DNA from: Pectinatus sp.
Lineage (GTDB): Bacteria; Bacillota; Negativicutes; Selenomonadales; Selenomonadaceae
Assembly: GCA_020025135.1 (NCBI GenBank)
Contig: JAHHSQ010000021.1
Span: 1-27,667 of the forward strand
Length of the DNA stretch: 27,667 nucleotides
Direction of reading: 5' to 3'
Shown here one piece after another: positions 24,514-27,667 of the stretch. The notes below the pieces were generated by a model that made no database searches, was not told where the DNA came from, and saw only the letters and a program-made list of their open reading frames with translations. Positions within the stretch are counted from its first letter, which is position 1. Each line of letters starts with the position of its first letter. The position numbers were made by a program, and so were the translations under genes.

Positions 24514-27093
24514 TTATTTTTTTACAGCTTTAAAAGTAAAGGCATTATCTACTACATCAATATCGACAACATCACCTTCTTCTACCTGACCTTTGATAAT
24601 CTCCTTGCTTAACTCAGTTTCAATGCTGTGCGAAAAAAATCTGCGCAAAGGTCTAGCACCGAACTGCGAGTCAAATCCACTATCTGCTAATTTTTCCAAA
24701 ACAGCATCTGACCATTCCAAAGAGATATTAATTTGTCGCTGTAGTCTCTTGTTTAAATTTTCTAAGAGAATGGCTGCTATCTTCTGTACTTGCAATTTTT
24801 CTAAGCCCTTAAAGACGACAATATCGTCGATACGATTAAGAAATTCTGGTCTAAAATAGGACTTCAACATACCGATAACTTCTTCCTTCGCCTTAGCAAA
24901 ATCGCTTTCAGCCAAGATGTTCTGCGAGCCAAGATTCGATGTCATGATGATAATGGTGTTTTTAAAATTGACTACACGGCCTTTACCATCTGTCAAACGG
25001 CCATCATCTAATATCTGCAACAAAACATTGAAAATATCCTTGTGCGCTTTTTCAATTTCATCTAATAAAATAACGCTATACGGGCGACGTCTTACCGCTT
25101 CCGTCAACTGACCGCCTTCATCATAACCTACATAGCCGGGAGGAGCTCCAATCAAACGCGAAACAGAATGTTTTTCCATATACTCGGACATATCGATACG
25201 AATCATGGAGCGTTCATCATCGAAAAGTGCTTCTGCTAACGCCTTGGCTAATTCTGTTTTCCCTACACCAGTAGGTCCTAAGAAGATAAACGAACCAATT
25301 GGGCGCTGTGGGTCTTTGATGCCTGCTCTCGCTCTGATAATAGCTTCACTAACTACTTTAACTGCTTTATCTTGACCGATAACGCGCTTATGCAACTCAT
25401 CTTCTAAATGCACCAATTTTTCACGTTCTCCCGTCAACATCTTCGTAACTGGAATACCAGTCCAACGGCTGACCACTTTAGCGATATCTTCTTCGCCTAC
25501 TTCTTCTTTTAATAATTGCGAATCTTTTTGTCCGGCCATCAATTTTTCTTGTTCTTGCAGTTCTTTTTCTAGTTGAGGCAACTTACCATAGCGCAATTCA
25601 GAAGCTTTTGCCAAATCGCTATCTCTTTCCGCTGCTGCCATTTCACTTTTTACGGCATCAATTTCTTGTTTAATGCCACGCGTACGAGTAATTAACTGCT
25701 TTTCGTGTTGCCACTTGTCATGCAATTCTTTTTCTTCTTTTTCTGCCACAGTAATTTCTTCTTGCAATTTTTCCAAACGTTCTTTAGAAGCCTTGTCAGT
25801 TTCTTTACTCAATGCCTGCTCTTCTATCTTCAACTGCAAAATTTTGCGCCGAATTTCATCTAGTGGTGCTGGCATAGATTCAATTTCTGTACGCAATTTA
25901 GCGGCAGCTTCATCGACTAAGTCAATAGCTTTATCTGGTAAAAATCTATCCGATATATAGCGGTCTGACAAGATAGCTGCTGATATTAAAGCACCATCTC
26001 TGATTCTAACCCCATGGTGTACTTCGTAACGTTCTTTGAGACCACGCAAAATGGAAATCGTATCTTCCACACTCGGTTCGCCAACCATAATTGGTTGGAA
26101 ACGTCTTTCTAAAGCTGCATCCTTTTCAATGTATTTTCTGTATTCATTGAGAGTCGTTGCACCGATACAACGCAATTCTCCCCTTGCTAACATCGGCTTC
26201 AGAATATTGCCAGCATCCATAGCACCATCAGTTGCACCAGCACCTACTACTGTATGCACTTCATCGATAAAGAGCAAAATCTGACCATCTGATTTGGCAA
26301 TTTCCGTCAAAACTGCTTTTAGACGTTCTTCGAATTCACCGCGGAATTTTGCTCCCGCAATCATAGAACCCATATCTAAAGAATAGAGCGTCTTATTTTT
26401 GAGAGATTCTGGCACATCCCCAGCGACAATGCGCAAAGCCAATCCCTCTACAATAGCTGTTTTACCTACACCAGGTTCACCGATTAAAACTGGATTATTT
26501 TTTGTTTTTCTGGAAAGAATTTCAATGGTACGGCGAATTTCTTCATCTCTACCAATAACTGGGTCTAATTTTCCCCGTCTAGCATAAGCAGTCAAATCGC
26601 GTCCATATTTTTCCAAGGATTTATAAGCTCCTTCTGGATTATCTGTATTGACGTTCTGCGTTTTATTCTTTCGAATAGATGCTTCTACCGAATTTTTGGT
26701 AAGACCAAATTTTTGGCAGATATCTTTTATTTCGTCCGAACCATCTTCGATAATCGCCAATAAAAGATGTTCCGTACTAATATACTCGTCTTTCATTTTA
26801 ATGGCAATTTCTTGCGCCTTACCTAAAACGCGCGCTAATTCCACGCTCATAGCCAACCTATCCTGTCCATGCACCTGCGGAATACGACTAATTACTTGTT
26901 CTAGACGCATCTTTAACATCGGCAAATCGGTTTTATTTTCACTAAAAATAGTTTCCAATAAGCCTTCTGGTTCTTTGACCATAGCCAAAAGGACATGAGC
27001 GGAAGTAATTTCTTGATTATAATGCATGGCTGCATTTTGTTGAGCATTTTGCAATGCCGTCAATACTTTTTGTGTATATTTTTCATTCGACAT
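24514..27093 (-). CDS. clpB: ATP-dependent disaggregase ClpB
   Basis: 859 residues from MSNEKYTQKV, the family's usual N-terminus; AAAGAGGTAG lies upstream. Domains in order: N-terminal Clp repeat, first AAA+ with GEPGVGKT and LFIDEVHTVVGAG, the long coiled-coil middle domain (about 400-530) that distinguishes ClpB from ClpC/ClpA, second AAA+ with GPTGVGKTELAK and ILLDEIEKAH, and the C-terminal domain. It rescues aggregated proteins with DnaK. There is no ClpP-binding loop motif that I can see. Heat-shock control is suggested by the repeat array in its promoter. Confidence 0.96.
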   Translation of the reverse strand: MSNEKYTQKVLTALQNAQQNAAMHYNQEITSAHVLLAMVKEPEGLLETIFSENKTDLPMLKMRLEQVISRIPQVHGQDRLAMSVELARVLGKAQEIAIKMKDEYISTEHLLLAIIEDGSDEIKDICQKFGLTKNSVEASIRKNKTQNVNTDNPEGAYKSLEKYGRDLTAYARRGKLDPVIGRDEEIRRTIEILSRKTKNNPVLIGEPGVGKTAIVEGLALRIVAGDVPESLKNKTLYSLDMGSMIAGAKFRGEFEERLKAVLTEIAKSDGQILLFIDEVHTVVGAGATDGAMDAGNILKPMLARGELRCIGATTLNEYRKYIEKDAALERRFQPIMVGEPSVEDTISILRGLKERYEVHHGVRIRDGALISAAILSDRYISDRFLPDKAIDLVDEAAAKLRTEIESMPAPLDEIRRKILQLKIEEQALSKETDKASKERLEKLQEEITVAEKEEKELHDKWQHEKQLITRTRGIKQEIDAVKSEMAAAERDSDLAKASELRYGKLPQLEKELQEQEKLMAGQKDSQLLKEEVGEEDIAKVVSRWTGIPVTKMLTGEREKLVHLEDELHKRVIGQDKAVKVVSEAIIRARAGIKDPQRPIGSFIFLGPTGVGKTELAKALAEALFDDERSMIRIDMSEYMEKHSVSRLIGAPPGYVGYDEGGQLTEAVRRRPYSVILLDEIEKAHKDIFNVLLQILDDGRLTDGKGRVVNFKNTIIIMTSNLGSQNILAESDFAKAKEEVIGMLKSYFRPEFLNRIDDIVVFKGLEKLQVQKIAAILLENLNKRLQRQINISLEWSDAVLEKLADSGFDSQFGARPLRRFFSHSIETELSKEIIKGQVEEGDVVDIDVVDNAFTFKAVKK

Positions 27094-27158
27094 ATCTATA
27101 TCTACCTCTTTCTCACTTAAATATAAGCAACAAAAAGAACTAATTTCAATATGTTCAT

Positions 27159-27205
27159 ATAATAACACCAAAAGGTCAAAAAGTCAAATAGTCAAATAGT
27201 CAAAT
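27159..27205 (-). promoter_or_regulatory. clpB promoter with four CtsR-like repeats
   Basis: Written on the plus strand, GGTCAAAA (27174-27181) is followed by AGTCAAAT three times (27182-27205), in strict 8-bp tandem. On the minus strand the second unit supplies a -35 TTGACT (27182-27187), with 17 bp to TATTAT (27159-27164). (A/G)GTCAAA is the half-site of the CtsR repressor, but classical CtsR operators repeat it every 10 bp, in pairs. A regulator bound here would cover the promoter. Confidence 0.6.
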
Positions 27206-27214
27206 AAACTTTTT

Positions 27215-27559
27215 TTAAAAAATATATGTCACTACCAATTTATAAATAAAGAGGGCTGCTGCCAACCCCATAAAAATATATCCTGTGTATTCCATAAACA
27301 TTGCCCACTGTACCTGCCGATACAATCTACGCTGTAAATAGATGGACAAGAACGCAATTTCTAAGGCGATATAAACGCCACGGTCAAAATATGTCAAACC
27401 AGACCAAGTAGCAATCAATAAAACAAAATTCACTACCAATAATATCAATATCAGCAATGTCCCTCTTTGCGTAGGAGCAACATCACGTCTATTCTCTTTT
27501 GCCTGTTCTTTATTTCTCCTTTCAATATTTTCACTAATTCGTCTAGAATATCTTGCCAT
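27215..27559 (-). CDS. Small membrane protein of unknown function
   Basis: 114 residues. The N-terminal 32 are strongly charged (Arg/Lys/Glu) and helical. Three hydrophobic segments follow: about 34-52 (LLILILLVVNFVLLIATW), 59-76 and 88-110. With the basic N-terminus inside, the C-terminus would be outside. I do not recognise a family. It lies upstream of clpB on the same strand with a 121-bp gap that carries the clpB promoter, so co-transcription is not needed. GGGATAGTGATGAC precedes the ATG. Confidence 0.65.
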   Translation of the reverse strand: MARYSRRISENIERRNKEQAKENRRDVAPTQRGTLLILILLVVNFVLLIATWSGLTYFDRGVYIALEIAFLSIYLQRRLYRQVQWAMFMEYTGYIFMGLAAALFIYKLVVTYIF

Positions 27560-27613
27560 GTCATCACTATCCCTTCTTTGTTTCTCTTTTCATTATACTA
27601 CAACACTATCCTC

Positions 27614-27667
27614 TTGACATACTCCCCACGGCTAAAGCCGGGGGATTCTGGGATATTAGCGAACCTT
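27614..27667 (-). mobile_element. IS200/IS605-type right end, cut by the window edge
   Basis: Fifty-four bases that match 115-168 almost exactly: the CCCCACGGCTAAAGCCGGGG hairpin and the GATATTAGCGAACCTT block. The hairpin is perfect here and imperfect at the first copy, so this may belong to a more recent or intact element lying beyond the right edge. Confidence 0.7.

Noticed and set aside
27094..27171. Longer clpB start at 27171
   Set aside because: The extra residues overlap the promoter and are not ClpB-like; MSNEKYTQKV with GAGGTAG upstream is the family start.
27174..27205. Canonical CtsR operator
   Set aside because: Half-sites match but the period is 8 bp, not 10, so I list it only as CtsR-like.
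27174..27205. CRISPR array
   Set aside because: Units are 8 bp with no spacers; no CRISPR-like repeats occur anywhere in the window.
1..27667. tRNA or rRNA genes
   Set aside because: No cloverleaf or rRNA-like sequence was recognised on either strand; the only stable RNAs seen are the SRP RNA and the group I introns.

Overview
The window is an AT-rich chromosomal segment of a bacterium that is most likely a diderm Firmicute (Negativicutes). The gene orders are those of Firmicutes: ffs-dnaX-ybaB-recR-bofA, dut-rarA-rrf2-mnmA, and recD2-comF followed by a YvyF-like zinc-ribbon gene. There are also EndoA-type mazEF, a GerMN lipoprotein and a perfect CIRCE operator. A phosphoethanolamine transferase points to a lipopolysaccharide outer membrane. 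The taxon is inferred from gene content only.

Layout. 1-8.3 kb, minus strand: LCP-family cell-wall ligase, an ABC-F ATPase, recD2, comF, and the first codons of a YvyF-like gene at the left edge. 8.4-12.4 kb, minus strand: SRP RNA, dnaX, ybaB, recR, bofA. 12.9-13.9 kb, plus strand: malate dehydrogenase with its own promoter, facing a shared terminator. 13.9-17.7 kb, minus strand: dut-rarA-rrf2-mnmA from one strong promoter. 17.9-19.5 kb, minus strand: phosphoethanolamine transferase. 19.7-24.4 kb, plus strand: htpG under CIRCE, then mazEF, a cell-wall amidase and a GerMN lipoprotein. 24.4-27.6 kb, minus strand: clpB behind an unusual repeat-bearing promoter, and a small membrane protein.

The standout is a cluster of four self-splicing group I introns, all in sense orientation and none with an endonuclease gene. 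One splits recD2 (2061-2515), one splits the ABC-F gene (4865-5409), one splits mnmA (14216-14702), and one lies in the short leader between the ABC-F gene and recD2 (3800-4289). Each has the P4 and P7 core strands. The exon/guide pairing covaries between copies, and excision restores perfect reading frames. In recD2 and the ABC-F gene the intron sits at the same spot, between the Asp and Glu codons of a Walker B motif. The leader intron may control recD2 translation, because the recD2 start has no Shine-Dalgarno sequence and splicing would bring the stop of a 10-codon upstream ORF to within 7 nt of it.

A second mobile layer is a set of small, internally deleted IS200/IS605-type elements (115-395, 8436-8560, 12415-12800, and one cut by the right edge), one of which carries a truncated tnpB. 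Heat-shock genes are regulated in two ways: CIRCE at htpG, and an array of CtsR-like half-sites with 8-bp spacing at clpB.
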